Shown here: positions 1 to 10,722 of the stretch, one piece after another
How positions within the stretch are numbered: the stretch's first letter is position 1
Layout of the letters: each line of letters opens with the position of its first letter
Assembly: GCF_900091955.1 (NCBI RefSeq)
Contig: NZ_FMDF01000073.1
Span: forward strand, 186,001-250,000
DNA: 64,000 bases
Origin: Streptomyces sp. Ncost-T10-10d
Lineage (GTDB): Bacteria; Actinomycetota; Actinomycetes; Streptomycetales; Streptomycetaceae
Reading direction: 5' to 3'
Notes under the pieces: generated by a model
The model's database searches: none
Seen by the model: only the letters and a program-made list of their open reading frames with translations
What the model was told of the DNA's origin: nothing
Program-made: the position numbers and the translations under genes

Positions 1-934
1 GCGAGCCGATGATGACACCGGCCAGCAGCAGACCGCTCATGTCGATGTGCGGGTAAAGGCCGTGGATGAGGCCGGTGCTGTCGTCGGTGTTGCCGGTCAG
101 GCTCGCCCAGCCGATGAAGAGCGATCCGAGCAGCCCGATCAGCAGCAATGAGATCAGTGTGCCGATCACCGCGACCGACGTGCGGGCGGTCAGGCCGTGG
201 CACATGTAGAGCGCGATCAGCATGATCGCACTGGCCCCGACCACCGCGACGAGCAGTGGATTCGAGCCTTGGAGGATGGCCGGAAGGATGAACAGGGTCA
301 GCACGGCGAAGGACACGGCGAGCGCGACCAGTGCCATCACCCCTCGCATCCTGCCCACCGCGATCACGACCAGGGCGAAGATCCCTGCCAGCAGTGTCAT
401 CGGGAACTTCCGGTTGACATCCGTCACCGAGTACTGCAGATCACGGGGTGCGTCGGGGGCGTACGCCACGACCACGCCCTGCCCTTCGCGCAACTGACGG
501 GGTGCGTCGGGCTGGACGATCTCGACGAAGGTCCGGCCCTTGTCGTGACCGGTCGTCACCTCGACGGTGGCCTTCTCGCACAGCCCGGGTCCGCTCCCCG
601 ACGGCGGGGTGGTCTCGCCGCTGATGGGTGTCCGGGCGGCGTTCACGTCCTTGCAGTCCACCTTGTCGATATTCACCACCTTTCCCTGTTGGGTCTGCCG
701 GTCGAAGCCGACACCGGTCCGCTCGTGCGGGGGCGCGCCGCCCGGCCAGAGCACCACCAGGCCGACGACGACCGCGGTGGCGAATGGGATCAGGACGGCC
801 GCGATGACCTTGCGCAGATGTTTGGAGACGGGCGCGGCAGGGCCATGGCTGTGCGAGTGGCCGTGGGGTTCGGGGTCGGTACGGGGGGAGGTCACCGGCC
901 GATCATCGCAAGAAGAGAAGGGCCCTCTGTTCAT
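1..934 (-). CDS. YibE/F family membrane protein (C-terminus cut by window edge)
   Basis: The reverse strand is open from an ATG at 934 to the left edge, so only the N-terminal ~311 residues are present. A His-rich cytoplasmic start (HGHSHSHG) precedes a first membrane segment. Then comes a soluble stretch of about 100 residues, and then several hydrophobic helices typical of YibE/F-like proteins. That family is a poorly characterised group of multi-pass membrane proteins sometimes suspected of transport. No clear ribosome site precedes the ATG, and an in-frame GTG at 895 is a plausible alternative. The gene diverges from the thiC riboswitch. The family call is from the overall pattern; the function is unknown. 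Confidence 0.75.
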   Translation of the reverse strand, partial: MNRGPFSSCDDRPVTSPRTDPEPHGHSHSHGPAAPVSKHLRKVIAAVLIPFATAVVVGLVVLWPGGAPPHERTGVGFDRQTQQGKVVNIDKVDCKDVNAARTPISGETTPPSGSGPGLCEKATVEVTTGHDKGRTFVEIVQPDAPRQLREGQGVVVAYAPDAPRDLQYSVTDVNRKFPMTLLAGIFALVVIAVGRMRGVMALVALAVSFAVLTLFILPAILQGSNPLLVAVVGASAIMLIALYMCHGLTARTSVAVIGTLISLLLIGLLGSLFIGWASLTGNTDDSTGLIHGLYPHIDMSGLLLAGVIIGS

Positions 935-974
935 TACGCCGGACAGGACGCTAGCGTGGAGGAACCTTTGCACA

Positions 975-2906
<1,932 letters not shown>

Positions 2907-2921
2907 CGCAGGACGTGCGTA

Positions 2922-2969
2922 ACGGAACGCCGTCCCGAGAGGCCAGGGCTTCTCCGGACGGCGTTCCGT
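2922..2969 (+). terminator. Hairpin downstream of thiC
   Basis: Perfect 14-bp arms ACGGAACGCCGTCC and GGACGGCGTTCCGT are separated by about 20 bases, 15 bases after the thiC stop. It lies between convergent genes and could serve both. There is no strong T-tract, which is usual in Streptomyces. Confidence 0.75.
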
Positions 2970-2996
2970 CGTCGGTACGGGCCCGGTGCAACCCGG

Positions 2997-3821
2997 TCAG
3001 TCCAGCTCATGCTCGGGGCCGCCGAAGTCGGGGCTGGTGAAGTCGGGGCTGGTGAATGTCGGGCGGGGGCCTGCCGCCGGGCCGTCGTCCGGGCTGGTGA
3101 AGTCCGGCCGGCTGTACCCGATCTTCGGGATGCGGTTCGCCGAAGGCTGCGGTGTGCGCGACGCGGGGCCGGCGTCGGGGTCAGCGAGCGCGTCCCGCAG
3201 GAACGGCAGTATGCCGCGCTCCAGCAGTGCGTGGCGCCATGCCTCTCTGGCGCGCGCCACATCCTCCGGCAACTCGTTCTCCGCATCCTCGACGGGCTGC
3301 GCCGTCGACCCGTTGCGCAGCGCGGTGATGAGCAGTCCGACGGCGGCGGCCAGAATGGCGGCGGCCATGACCGCCGCGAAGAACCAGCCCGCGGCGACCA
3401 TGGTGGAGGCGAAGGACGGCGGCGGATTGAGCAGCCTCAGCAGATAGCCGGACAGCAGGAATATGAACGCGGCGGTGCCGGCCAGTACGGGCGCCAGGAC
3501 CGTGACAACGGCTCCTATGCCGGCGCCCGACTGGTTCGGGCCGTCAGTGCCGGACCCGCGGTCCGAATCCTGGCCCGTTCCTTCGGCCGGTCCGCGCAGC
3601 TCTTCGCGGGCCTTCACATAGTGCTCGTACTCGGCGGCGGCCGTCCCGGTGATCAGCGCCGTGGCGTCCAGCGCCATGGTGCGCAGCTGCACGGCGTTGA
3701 GCCGCTCGCCGACTGCGGCCAGATCCGGTCGGTCATGGGCGTGACGCAGTGCGTCGTCGAGGATCCGCTCGTACTCGGGGCGGTCCTCGGCCAGCAGGTG
3801 CGGAGCGCTGTTCATGTGCAT
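2997..3821 (-). CDS. Membrane protein with C-terminal FTSPD repeats, unknown function
   Basis: About 274 residues. A charged N-terminal half of about 100 residues is followed by two strongly hydrophobic segments (around VVTVLAPVLAGTAAFIFLL and GWFFAAVMAAAILAAAVGL). A second soluble stretch comes next, and a tail in which FTSPD/RPDFTSPD is repeated four times. The repeats correspond to near-identical 15-bp units at about 3,020-3,115. The start is ATG 3821 or, equally well spaced from GGGGG, ATG 3815. Its neighbour, 182 bp upstream on the same strand, is a phosphatase. No family is recognised. Confidence 0.75.
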   Translation of the reverse strand: MHMNSAPHLLAEDRPEYERILDDALRHAHDRPDLAAVGERLNAVQLRTMALDATALITGTAAAEYEHYVKAREELRGPAEGTGQDSDRGSGTDGPNQSGAGIGAVVTVLAPVLAGTAAFIFLLSGYLLRLLNPPPSFASTMVAAGWFFAAVMAAAILAAAVGLLITALRNGSTAQPVEDAENELPEDVARAREAWRHALLERGILPFLRDALADPDAGPASRTPQPSANRIPKIGYSRPDFTSPDDGPAAGPRPTFTSPDFTSPDFGGPEHELD

Positions 3822-4003
3822 CCCCCGATGCTCCGTAGGGCCTGAGTACCCGCCTGGACCGGGCAGTTGGGCGGAAACGGAGGAGAGCCTGCTACTGATA
3901 CGCCGATGGTAGAGCGCCCACGGCACGGGGTGACAGGGGGTTTCCGGAAATCGGCCCAGCGGTCGGCGTGGTCTGGTCGTGGATGCGTCTTCCCAGAAGA
4001 ACG

Positions 4004-5062
4004 TCAGTCATGCAGGGGCAGTTGGACGACCAGTAGCTTTCCGGCCATGGTCACTCCACCGTCCATGGCGATGGCGAGCCCGTCCGCGTACACGTGCGGG
4101 CCTTCGACCACGGGGCCGGAGCCGTCCTCGCCGTCCTCCGAGCCGACCTCGCCGAGAAGGTACGGAATGGGGCTGTGACCATGGACGATGCGCTGACCGC
4201 CGTAGGAAGACATCAGCTCCCGGACGGCCTGCGGCCCCGCCTCGTCGCGGAAGGCGAACCGCTTGGTGAGCTTCCGGAAGAGGTCCCAGCATTCATCGGC
4301 GTCGTTACGCGTGAGAATGGCGTGCACGGTGTCGTTGACGTCCTCGATGGTGGCGCCGTAGTCGAGGTACGCCGTCGTGTCGGAGTGCATCAGCAGATGC
4401 CCGTCCTCCTCGACGATCGCGTCGAGCCGGGACATCCACTGGAGGTGGACGTCCTGAAGACGCTCCATGTCGTTCTTCTGGCCGCCGTTGAGCAGCCAGG
4501 CGGCCTGGAAGGTGGCTGTGCCCGCACCGGAGTTCACCGGGGTGTCGCCGAACCGCTTGGCGCCGATGAGCAACAGTTCGTGATTGCCCATCAGGGCCTT
4601 GCAGTAGCCGCCCGCGGCCGCGGCCTCGGCGGAGAGGCGCATGACGAGGTCGATGACGCCGATGCCGTCGGGGCCCCGATCGGTGAAGTCGCCGAGGAAC
4701 CAGAGCCGGGCATTGCCTGCGGACCAGTTGCCCTCGGCGTCGATGAGGCCCTGTTCGGCGAGGGCCGCGTGGAGCTCGTCCAGATAGCCGTGGACATCGC
4801 CGACGACGTACAGCGGCCCGAGTCCCGGCTCCGGTACGGGCCGCGGGTCGGGGACGGCATGTACCTGGACCGTGTCACCACGATTGATCACGGGAAGGTC
4901 GCGCTCGGTGGGTGTGTACCCCTCCGGCAGCTCGTCTCCCGGAACGGCATTGCCCGGGTGCGGCGGTGCAGGCGGCACCGGAGTCTGCGCATAGGGCGGT
5001 ACGCGGAAGTCACGCAACGTCGCAGTCCGCACCACGGGTTCCTGACCGGCCCCCTGTGTCAT
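4004..5062 (-). CDS. Metallophosphoesterase / PPP-type serine-threonine phosphatase
   Basis: Likely a two-metal phosphoesterase acting on phosphoproteins or small phosphoesters. The three PPP signatures are in order: GDVHG (residues 88-92), GDFTDRG (124-130) and GNHE (159-162), with a later HGH. The first ~80 residues are Pro-rich and low complexity. ATG 5062 follows GGAGGGG at a suitable distance; upstream in-frame extensions lack this support. The length of 352 residues is larger than a bare catalytic domain because of the N-terminal extension. The substrate cannot be told from sequence. Confidence 0.88.
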   Translation of the reverse strand: MTQGAGQEPVVRTATLRDFRVPPYAQTPVPPAPPHPGNAVPGDELPEGYTPTERDLPVINRGDTVQVHAVPDPRPVPEPGLGPLYVVGDVHGYLDELHAALAEQGLIDAEGNWSAGNARLWFLGDFTDRGPDGIGVIDLVMRLSAEAAAAGGYCKALMGNHELLLIGAKRFGDTPVNSGAGTATFQAAWLLNGGQKNDMERLQDVHLQWMSRLDAIVEEDGHLLMHSDTTAYLDYGATIEDVNDTVHAILTRNDADECWDLFRKLTKRFAFRDEAGPQAVRELMSSYGGQRIVHGHSPIPYLLGEVGSEDGEDGSGPVVEGPHVYADGLAIAMDGGVTMAGKLLVVQLPLHD

Positions 5063-5235
5063 CGACCCCTCCACCACCGTCGCGCCGCCGTACACCTGAC
5101 GGGCCCTGCTGGTCGGGGCGGTCCGCGGTGTCGTGCGCCCATCATAGGAATGCGGATCGTGCTGTGTGACGCACCAGGGGTGGTGAATCCGGGCGCACAT
5201 CAGGTTCACCGGCCGTTTGGTCCGAAATCACCTGA

Positions 5236-6348
5236 TCAATCCCCGGCGGGAGAGCGCGGTGCGCTGACCGTGGTGCGGGGCGGACGGCGTTGCGAGGACG
5301 TCCGGACGATGAGCTCTGTCGGTATGACCTGCTCCACCGGTCCGTCGTGTTTGACGCCTTCGATGGCGTCGATCAGAAGCTGGACGACCGCCGTGCCGAT
5401 TCTGCGCGGCTTGAGCGAGAGCGTGGTGATGGGGGGCTCGGTCGTCGCGTACACGGTGGACTCGCTGCAGCAGACCAGCAGAAGGTCCTCGGGGACGCGC
5501 AGACCGTAGCGGCGGGCAGCCGCCAGCAGATCGGTGCCATTGGGGTCGAAGAGCCCGTATACGGCGTCGGGCCGGTCCGGGCGGGCGAGCAGCCGGTCGG
5601 CGGCGACCGCACCCGCGCACGGGTCGTGGGCGGGGTAGGACTCGTACACGGGGGCCTGTCCCACGCGCTCGCACCAATGGAGGTACGCGGTGGTGGAGAG
5701 ACGGGTGTACGTGTCGGTGGTGGTGCCGGTGAGCAGGCCGATGCGGCGGGCCCCGGCGGCGGCGAGATGGTCGAGGAGGTCGAGCACGGCGGCCCGGTGG
5801 TCGTTGTCGACCCAGGCGGTGACCGGGAGGGTTCCGGCCGGCCGGCCGTCCGAGACGACGGGCAGCCCCTGGCGTACGAGCTCCGTGACGACCGGGTCCT
5901 GGTCGGAGGGGTCGATCACGACGGTGCCGTCGAGGGCGACGTTCGACCAGACGTCATGGCGTGAGGTGGCGGGCAGGATGACGAGGGCGTAACCGCGGGC
6001 GAGCGCGGCGGAGGTGGCCGCTCTGGCCATCTCGGCGAAGTAGGCGAATTCGGTGAAGGTGAAAGGTTCGTCCCCGTAGGTCGTCACGGTCAGGCCGATG
6101 AGGCCGGACTTGCCGGTACGGAGGGTTCGGGCCGCGGCGGAAGGGCGGTAGCCCAGGCGCTCTGCGACCTCGCGGACATGGCGGCGGGTGGCGTCCGGGA
6201 GCCTGCCCTTGCCGTTGAGCGCGTCGGAGACGGTCGTGATGGAGACTCCGGCGGCGGCGGCCACATCCCGGATTCCCGCTCGTCCTTGCCGGCCGCCGCG
6301 CCGGGGTGTCTCCGCCCGGCTCACCTGGTGCTTCCCTGCTGCTGTCAT
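5236..6348 (-). CDS. LacI-family transcriptional regulator
   Basis: An N-terminal helix-turn-helix (IRDVAAAAGVSITTVSDALN, about residues 26-45) with the hinge motif LGYRPSAAARTLRTG is followed by a periplasmic-binding-like sensor domain (to residue 370). Such proteins usually bind a sugar or nucleoside and repress nearby genes. No transport or sugar gene lies next to it here. It diverges from a HisC-type aminotransferase across a 371-bp gap. The ligand is unknown. Confidence 0.93.
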   Translation of the reverse strand: MTAAGKHQVSRAETPRRGGRQGRAGIRDVAAAAGVSITTVSDALNGKGRLPDATRRHVREVAERLGYRPSAAARTLRTGKSGLIGLTVTTYGDEPFTFTEFAYFAEMARAATSAALARGYALVILPATSRHDVWSNVALDGTVVIDPSDQDPVVTELVRQGLPVVSDGRPAGTLPVTAWVDNDHRAAVLDLLDHLAAAGARRIGLLTGTTTDTYTRLSTTAYLHWCERVGQAPVYESYPAHDPCAGAVAADRLLARPDRPDAVYGLFDPNGTDLLAAARRYGLRVPEDLLLVCCSESTVYATTEPPITTLSLKPRRIGTAVVQLLIDAIEGVKHDGPVEQVIPTELIVRTSSQRRPPRTTVSAPRSPAGD

Positions 6349-6403
6349 GGCGAGCCGATAGTAGGGCGCGGACGGGAGGTTGGCCCGGTCGCATATTCAC
6401 TTG

Positions 6404-6458
6404 TTGACAGGCACGTTTCTGCATGATCAATAAGCGCCAAATGCCTTGCAAATCAAGG
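6404..6458. promoter_or_regulatory. Possible promoter and inverted repeat between lacI-type gene and hisC-type gene
   Basis: A consensus -35 TTGACA lies at 6404-6409, with an AT-rich CAATAA about 18 bp later. Just downstream is the inverted repeat CCTTG-N5-CAAGG (6444-6458). It could be an operator of the neighbouring LacI protein, but it is short and the assignment is only a guess. Confidence 0.35.
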
Positions 6459-6524
6459 GCGTTGGCTGGATCCATCGCAATGTGTCATGTATCGAACTTG
6501 ATGGGCCTACTAAATAGCCGATGT

Positions 6525-6554
6525 CTCGAAGAGGTCTCATCTCACCTCTTCGAG
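6525..6554 (+). other. Stable stem-loop between regulator and aminotransferase
   Basis: Perfect 11-bp arms CTCGAAGAGGT and ACCTCTTCGAG flank an 8-base loop, about 165 bp before the aminotransferase start. There is no T-tract. It may be a terminator, an attenuator or a processing site. Confidence 0.6.
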
Positions 6555-6719
6555 GGACGCGCGCCACGGAGTGAGCCACCGGCGCACGTCGGGGAGGGAA
6601 GCGCTCCCCCCCATTCCCGGTCGCACCGGACGATTGGACGTTCCGGCCATTCGCAGCAGCGCCCAATCCTCATAAGGTGAGCAGTATTGATATGTACAGA
6701 CGGTCGAGGAGGACCTGCG

Positions 6720-7799
6720 GTGAGCGAGACGAGCCCCAAGCTGCGCGCCGAGCTGGACGGCGTTCCCGCCTATGTACCGGGCAAGCCGGCTGCCGCCGGC
6801 GGACCGGTTGCGTTCAAGCTGTCCTCCAACGAGAACCCGTATCCGCCACTGCCCGGGGTGATGGAGTCCGCCCTGGCCGCGGCTGCGAACTTCAACCGCT
6901 ATCCGGACATGGCCTGCACCGGTCTGATGAATGAGCTGGCCGACCGTTTCGGTGTGCCCGTCTCGCACCTCGCCACCGGAACCGGCTCGGTCGGTGTGGC
7001 GCAGCAGCTGCTCCAGGCCACCTCGGGCCCGGGTGACGAGGTCATCTACGCCTGGCGCTCCTTCGAGGCGTACCCGATCATCACGCAGGTCAGCGGTGCG
7101 ACCTCGGTGAAGGTTCCGCTGACCGACGGCGAGGTGCACGACCTGGACGCGATGGCGGACGCGATCACGGACCGCACCCGGATGATCTTCGTCTGCAACC
7201 CCAACAACCCGACCGGCACCGTGGTGCGCCGGGCCGAGCTGGAGCGGTTCCTGGACCGGGTGCCGGGCGATGTCCTGGTGGTCCTCGACGAGGCGTACAG
7301 GGAGTTCATCCGCGACGTCGAGGTGCCGGACGGCATCGAGATCTACCGGGACCGGCCCAATGTGGCGGTGCTGCGGACGTTCTCCAAGGCGTACGGCCTG
7401 GCGGGTCTGCGGGTCGGTTTCGCCGTGGCTCACGAGCCGGTGGCGGCCGCGCTGCGCAAGACGGCGGTGCCCTTCGGGGTCAGCCAGCTCGCGCAGGACG
7501 CGGCGGTGGCCTCGCTGCGCGCCGAGGACGAACTTCTGGGGAGGGTCGGCTCCTTGGTGTGCGAGCGCGACCGGGTGCAGCGGACTCTGGCGGACCAGGG
7601 GTGGGCCGTGCCGGAGTCCCAGGCGAACTTCGTCTGGCTGCGGCTCGGGGACCGTACTGCCGACTTCGCCGCGGTGTGTGAGCGGGCCGGCGTGGTGGTC
7701 AGGCCGTTCGCGGGCGAGGGTGTGCGGGTCTCGATCGGGGAGGACGAGGCGAACGATCTGTTCCTGAAGGTCACGGAGTCGTACCGCAAGGAGCTGTAG
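6720..7799 (+). CDS. Histidinol-phosphate aminotransferase-like PLP enzyme (HisC/Pat type)
   Basis: Class II aminotransferase of about 359 residues. The SNENPYPP substrate loop is present near residue 37 and the PLP lysine in [10 protein letters not shown] is Lys223. It may act on histidinol phosphate or, as in Pat enzymes, on aromatic amino acids. It is not in a his operon, which favours the aromatic or a secondary role. GTG 6720 is chosen because AGGAGG precedes it by 7 bases; an upstream ATG at 6687 lacks this. A terminator follows. Confidence 0.9.
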   Translation: MSETSPKLRAELDGVPAYVPGKPAAAGGPVAFKLSSNENPYPPLPGVMESALAAAANFNRYPDMACTGLMNELADRFGVPVSHLATGTGSVGVAQQLLQATSGPGDEVIYAWRSFEAYPIITQVSGATSVKVPLTDGEVHDLDAMADAITDRTRMIFVCNPNNPTGTVVRRAELERFLDRVPGDVLVVLDEAYREFIRDVEVPDGIEIYRDRPNVAVLRTFSKAYGLAGLRVGFAVAHEPVAAALRKTAVPFGVSQLAQDAAVASLRAEDELLGRVGSLVCERDRVQRTLADQGWAVPESQANFVWLRLGDRTADFAAVCERAGVVVRPFAGEGVRVSIGEDEANDLFLKVTESYRKEL

Positions 7800-7834
7800 A
7801 GCGGCGCAGGCCGCCTGCGCTCACCGGAAGCCCA

Positions 7835-7868
7835 GGGCCCCGTACCTCGTTCGCCGAGGTGCGGGGCC
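7835..7868 (+). terminator. Terminator after the aminotransferase
   Basis: A GGCCCCGTACCTCG / CCGAGGTGCGGGGCC stem with a TTCG tetraloop is followed by TTTG. One mismatch interrupts a 14-bp stem. Confidence 0.88.
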
Positions 7869-8004
7869 TTTGCGTTCGAGGCCTGAGAGGCGCCCGGAAC
7901 GAGGCGCTTCCATGTGTCTGCTTCGGGGGGATTGATCGGAACATCCCAAGAGGGGTACCCCGCCCGAACGTCCCGAAAGTCCGTGCGTCATAATTGCTTG
8001 TGAA

Positions 8005-8020
8005 TGTGAACGCGTTCACA
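8005..8020. promoter_or_regulatory. Rex operator upstream of cydA
   Basis: TGTGAACGCGTTCACA is a perfect 16-bp palindrome matching the Streptomyces Rex (NADH/NAD+ sensing repressor) site. An extra half site TTGTGAA overlaps it on the left (7999-8005). It lies 85 bp before cydA. Rex control of the cyd operon is established in S. coelicolor. Confidence 0.92.
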
Positions 8021-8104
8021 AGCGTGTCCTGTTTCCTCCCGTGATTAGTCGGATTAAAACGGCAAACTGCCGGTGCGACTACGGCGACGTAAGGAGAAGA
8101 CGAC

Positions 8105-9616
8105 GTGGAGCTGGCTCTGGCGCCGGAGACCTTGGCGCGATGGCAGTTCGGTATCACCACCGTCTACCACTTCCTGTTCGTTCCACTGACGATCTCTCTC
8201 GCCGCGCTCACCGCCGGCCTGCAGACCGCCTGGGTGCGCACGAACAACGAGAAGTACCTCAGAGCGACGAAATTCTGGGGCAAGCTCTTCCTGATCAACA
8301 TCGCCATGGGGGTCGTCACCGGCATCGTCCAGGAGTTCCAGTTCGGTATGAACTGGTCCGACTACTCGCGGTTCGTCGGCGACATCTTCGGTGCCCCGCT
8401 CGCGTTCGAGGCACTGATCGCCTTCTTCTTCGAGTCCACGTTCATCGGACTGTGGATCTTCGGCTGGGACAAGCTGCCGAAGAAGATCCATCTCGCCTGC
8501 ATCTGGATGGTCTCCATCGGGACCATCCTGTCCGCGTACTTCATCCTGGCGGCCAACTCCTGGATGCAGCACCCGGTCGGCTACCGGATCAACAAGGAAC
8601 GTGGCCGGGCCGAGCTCACCGACTTCTGGCATGTGCTCACCCAGAACACCGCGCTCGCCCAGTTCTTCCACACCATCACCGCCGCCTTCCTGGTCGGAGG
8701 CGCGTTCATGGTCGGCATCGCAGCCTTCCATCTGGCGCGCAAGAAGCACATCCCGGTGATGCGGACCTCGCTGCGGCTCGGACTGGTCACCGTGGTGATC
8801 GCCGGACTTCTCACCGCCATCAGCGGTGATCAGCTCGGCAAGGTCATGTTCAAGCAGCAGCCGATGAAGATGGCCGCCGCCGAGGCGCTCTGGGAGGGTC
8901 AGGACGCGGCACCCTTCTCGATCTTCGCGGTCGGCGACGTGGCCAAGGGCCACAACACCGTGGAGATCTCCATCCCGGGGATACTGTCCTTCCTCGCGGA
9001 CGACAGCTTCACCTCGCACGTCCCCGGCATCAACGACATCAACAAGGCCGAGCAGGAGAAGTTCGGTCCCGGCGACTACCGGCCCAACATCCCGGTCGCT
9101 TTCTGGAGCTTCCGCTGGATGATCGGCTTCGGGATGGCGTCCTTCGCCCTCGGTCTCCTCGGACTGTGGCTGACGCGAAGGAAGTTCATGCTGCCGCCGG
9201 GGATGCGGACCGGTGAGGACGAAGTGCCCCACCTGGTCCTCTTCAAGAACAAAGCTCTCAGCCCGAAGCTCGCCAAGTGCTACTGGATCGTCGCGCTCTG
9301 GACGCTGCTCTTCCCGCTGATCGCCAACTCCTGGGGCTGGATCTTCACCGAGATGGGCCGTCAGCCCTGGGTCGTCTACGGAGTGTTCCAGACCCGCGAC
9401 GCGGTCTCCCCCGGCGTCTCGCAGGGCGAGGTGCTCACCTCGATGATCGGCTTCACCCTGCTCTACGCCGCGCTCGCGGTGATCGAGGTCAAGCTGCTCG
9501 TGAAGTACATCAAGGCCGGACCGCCGGAGCTCACGGAGGCCGACCTCAACCCGCCCACCAAGATCGGCGGCGACGACCATGACGACGCCGACCGGCCGAT
9601 GGCCTTCTCCTACTGA
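8105..9616 (+). CDS. cydA: Cytochrome bd ubiquinol/menaquinol oxidase subunit I
   Basis: Membrane subunit that carries the three hemes and oxidises quinol. It has 503 residues and several hydrophobic helices. Candidate heme-binding histidines are in the N-terminal FGITTVYHFLF and in LAQFFHTITAAF, and the conserved GRQPW follows near residue 418. GTG 8105 has AAGGAG about 10 bases upstream and gives the expected N-terminus. It is followed by cydB after 18 bp and lies downstream of the Rex site, so it is expected to be induced when oxygen is limiting. Confidence 0.97.
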   Translation: MELALAPETLARWQFGITTVYHFLFVPLTISLAALTAGLQTAWVRTNNEKYLRATKFWGKLFLINIAMGVVTGIVQEFQFGMNWSDYSRFVGDIFGAPLAFEALIAFFFESTFIGLWIFGWDKLPKKIHLACIWMVSIGTILSAYFILAANSWMQHPVGYRINKERGRAELTDFWHVLTQNTALAQFFHTITAAFLVGGAFMVGIAAFHLARKKHIPVMRTSLRLGLVTVVIAGLLTAISGDQLGKVMFKQQPMKMAAAEALWEGQDAAPFSIFAVGDVAKGHNTVEISIPGILSFLADDSFTSHVPGINDINKAEQEKFGPGDYRPNIPVAFWSFRWMIGFGMASFALGLLGLWLTRRKFMLPPGMRTGEDEVPHLVLFKNKALSPKLAKCYWIVALWTLLFPLIANSWGWIFTEMGRQPWVVYGVFQTRDAVSPGVSQGEVLTSMIGFTLLYAALAVIEVKLLVKYIKAGPPELTEADLNPPTKIGGDDHDDADRPMAFSY

Positions 9617-9634
9617 GAGCAGAGGAGCTGAGAG

Positions 9635-10636
9635 ATGGAACTCCACGACGTCTGGTTCGTACTCATCGCCGTCCTCTGGACCGGCTACTTCTTCCTGGAG
9701 GGATTCGACTTCGGAATCGGTGTCCTCACCAAGCTGCTGGCCCGCGACCGCAAGGAGCGGCGGGTTCTGATCAATACGATCGGCCCCGTCTGGGACGGCA
9801 ACGAAGTGTGGCTGCTCACCGCGGGTGGTGCGACCTTCGCCGCCTTCCCCGAGTGGTACGCCACCCTGTTCTCCGGCTTCTACCTGCCGTTGCTGATCAT
9901 CCTGGTCTGCCTGATCGTGCGAGGTGTCGCCTTCGAGTACCGGTCGAAGCGCCCTGAGGAGAAGTGGCAGACCAACTGGGAACACGCGATCTTCTGGACC
10001 TCGCTGATTCCGGCCCTGCTCTGGGGTGTGGCCTTCGGGAACATTGTGCGCGGCGTGAAGATCGACGCCGACATGGAGTACGTGGGCACCTTCTGGGACC
10101 TGCTCAACCCGTACGCCATCCTCGGCGGACTGGTCACGCTCACCCTCTTCACCTTCCACGGTGCCGTGTTCGCGGGACTCAAGACCGTCGGGGACATCCG
10201 GGAGCGGGCGCGCAAGATGGCGCTCAAGCTCGGGCCGGTCACCGCGGTGCTCGCACTCGGCTTCCTGATCTGGACCCAGACCGACAACGGCGACGGCTGG
10301 AGCCTGCTGGCGCTGATCATCGCCGTGGTGGCGCTGGTCGGTGCGATCGGCGCGATTGCGGCGGGACGTGAGGGCTGGTCGTTCGCGCTCTCCGGCGTGA
10401 CCATCGTGGCCGCGGTCGCGATGCTCTTCCTGACGCTCTTCCCGAACGTCATGCCGTCCTCGCTCAATGACGCCTGGAGCCTCACGGTCACCAACGCCTC
10501 ATCCACCCCGTACACGCTGAAGATCATGACCTGGTGCGCGGGGATCGCCACCCCGGTCGTCCTGCTCTACCAGGGCTGGACGTACTGGGTGTTCCGCAAG
10601 CGCATCGGTACGCAGCACATCGCCGAAGCGCACTGA
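9635..10636 (+). CDS. cydB: Cytochrome bd oxidase subunit II
   Basis: Partner of CydA. It has 333 residues with about eight membrane helices and the diagnostic N-terminal LWTGYFFLEGFDFGIG. GAGGAGCTGAGAG gives a good ribosome site before the ATG. It is co-transcribed with cydA (18-bp gap) and probably with cydCD, which starts 79 bp later. Confidence 0.97.
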   Translation: MELHDVWFVLIAVLWTGYFFLEGFDFGIGVLTKLLARDRKERRVLINTIGPVWDGNEVWLLTAGGATFAAFPEWYATLFSGFYLPLLIILVCLIVRGVAFEYRSKRPEEKWQTNWEHAIFWTSLIPALLWGVAFGNIVRGVKIDADMEYVGTFWDLLNPYAILGGLVTLTLFTFHGAVFAGLKTVGDIRERARKMALKLGPVTAVLALGFLIWTQTDNGDGWSLLALIIAVVALVGAIGAIAAGREGWSFALSGVTIVAAVAMLFLTLFPNVMPSSLNDAWSLTVTNASSTPYTLKIMTWCAGIATPVVLLYQGWTYWVFRKRIGTQHIAEAH

Positions 10637-10708
10637 ACGCACCCGGGGCCTGCCCGACCCTGATCCGCCGGACAGGCCCCGGCCCGCCGACCGAGCTCAC
10701 TGGGGGCT

Positions 10709-10722
10709 GTTTCACGTGAAAC
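10709..10722. other. parS site (ParB binding) overlapping the cydCD start codon
   Basis: GTTTCACGTGAAAC is a perfect 14-bp palindrome identical to the Streptomyces parS consensus. The GTG start of cydCD (10716-10718) lies inside it. Many parS sites surround oriC in Streptomyces and nucleate the ParB complex for chromosome segregation. Confidence 0.93.

Noticed and set aside
8054..10159. A 701-codon reverse frame over cydA-cydB
   Set aside because: Shadow frame rich in Glu, Gly and Arg with no motif. cydA and cydB are certain.
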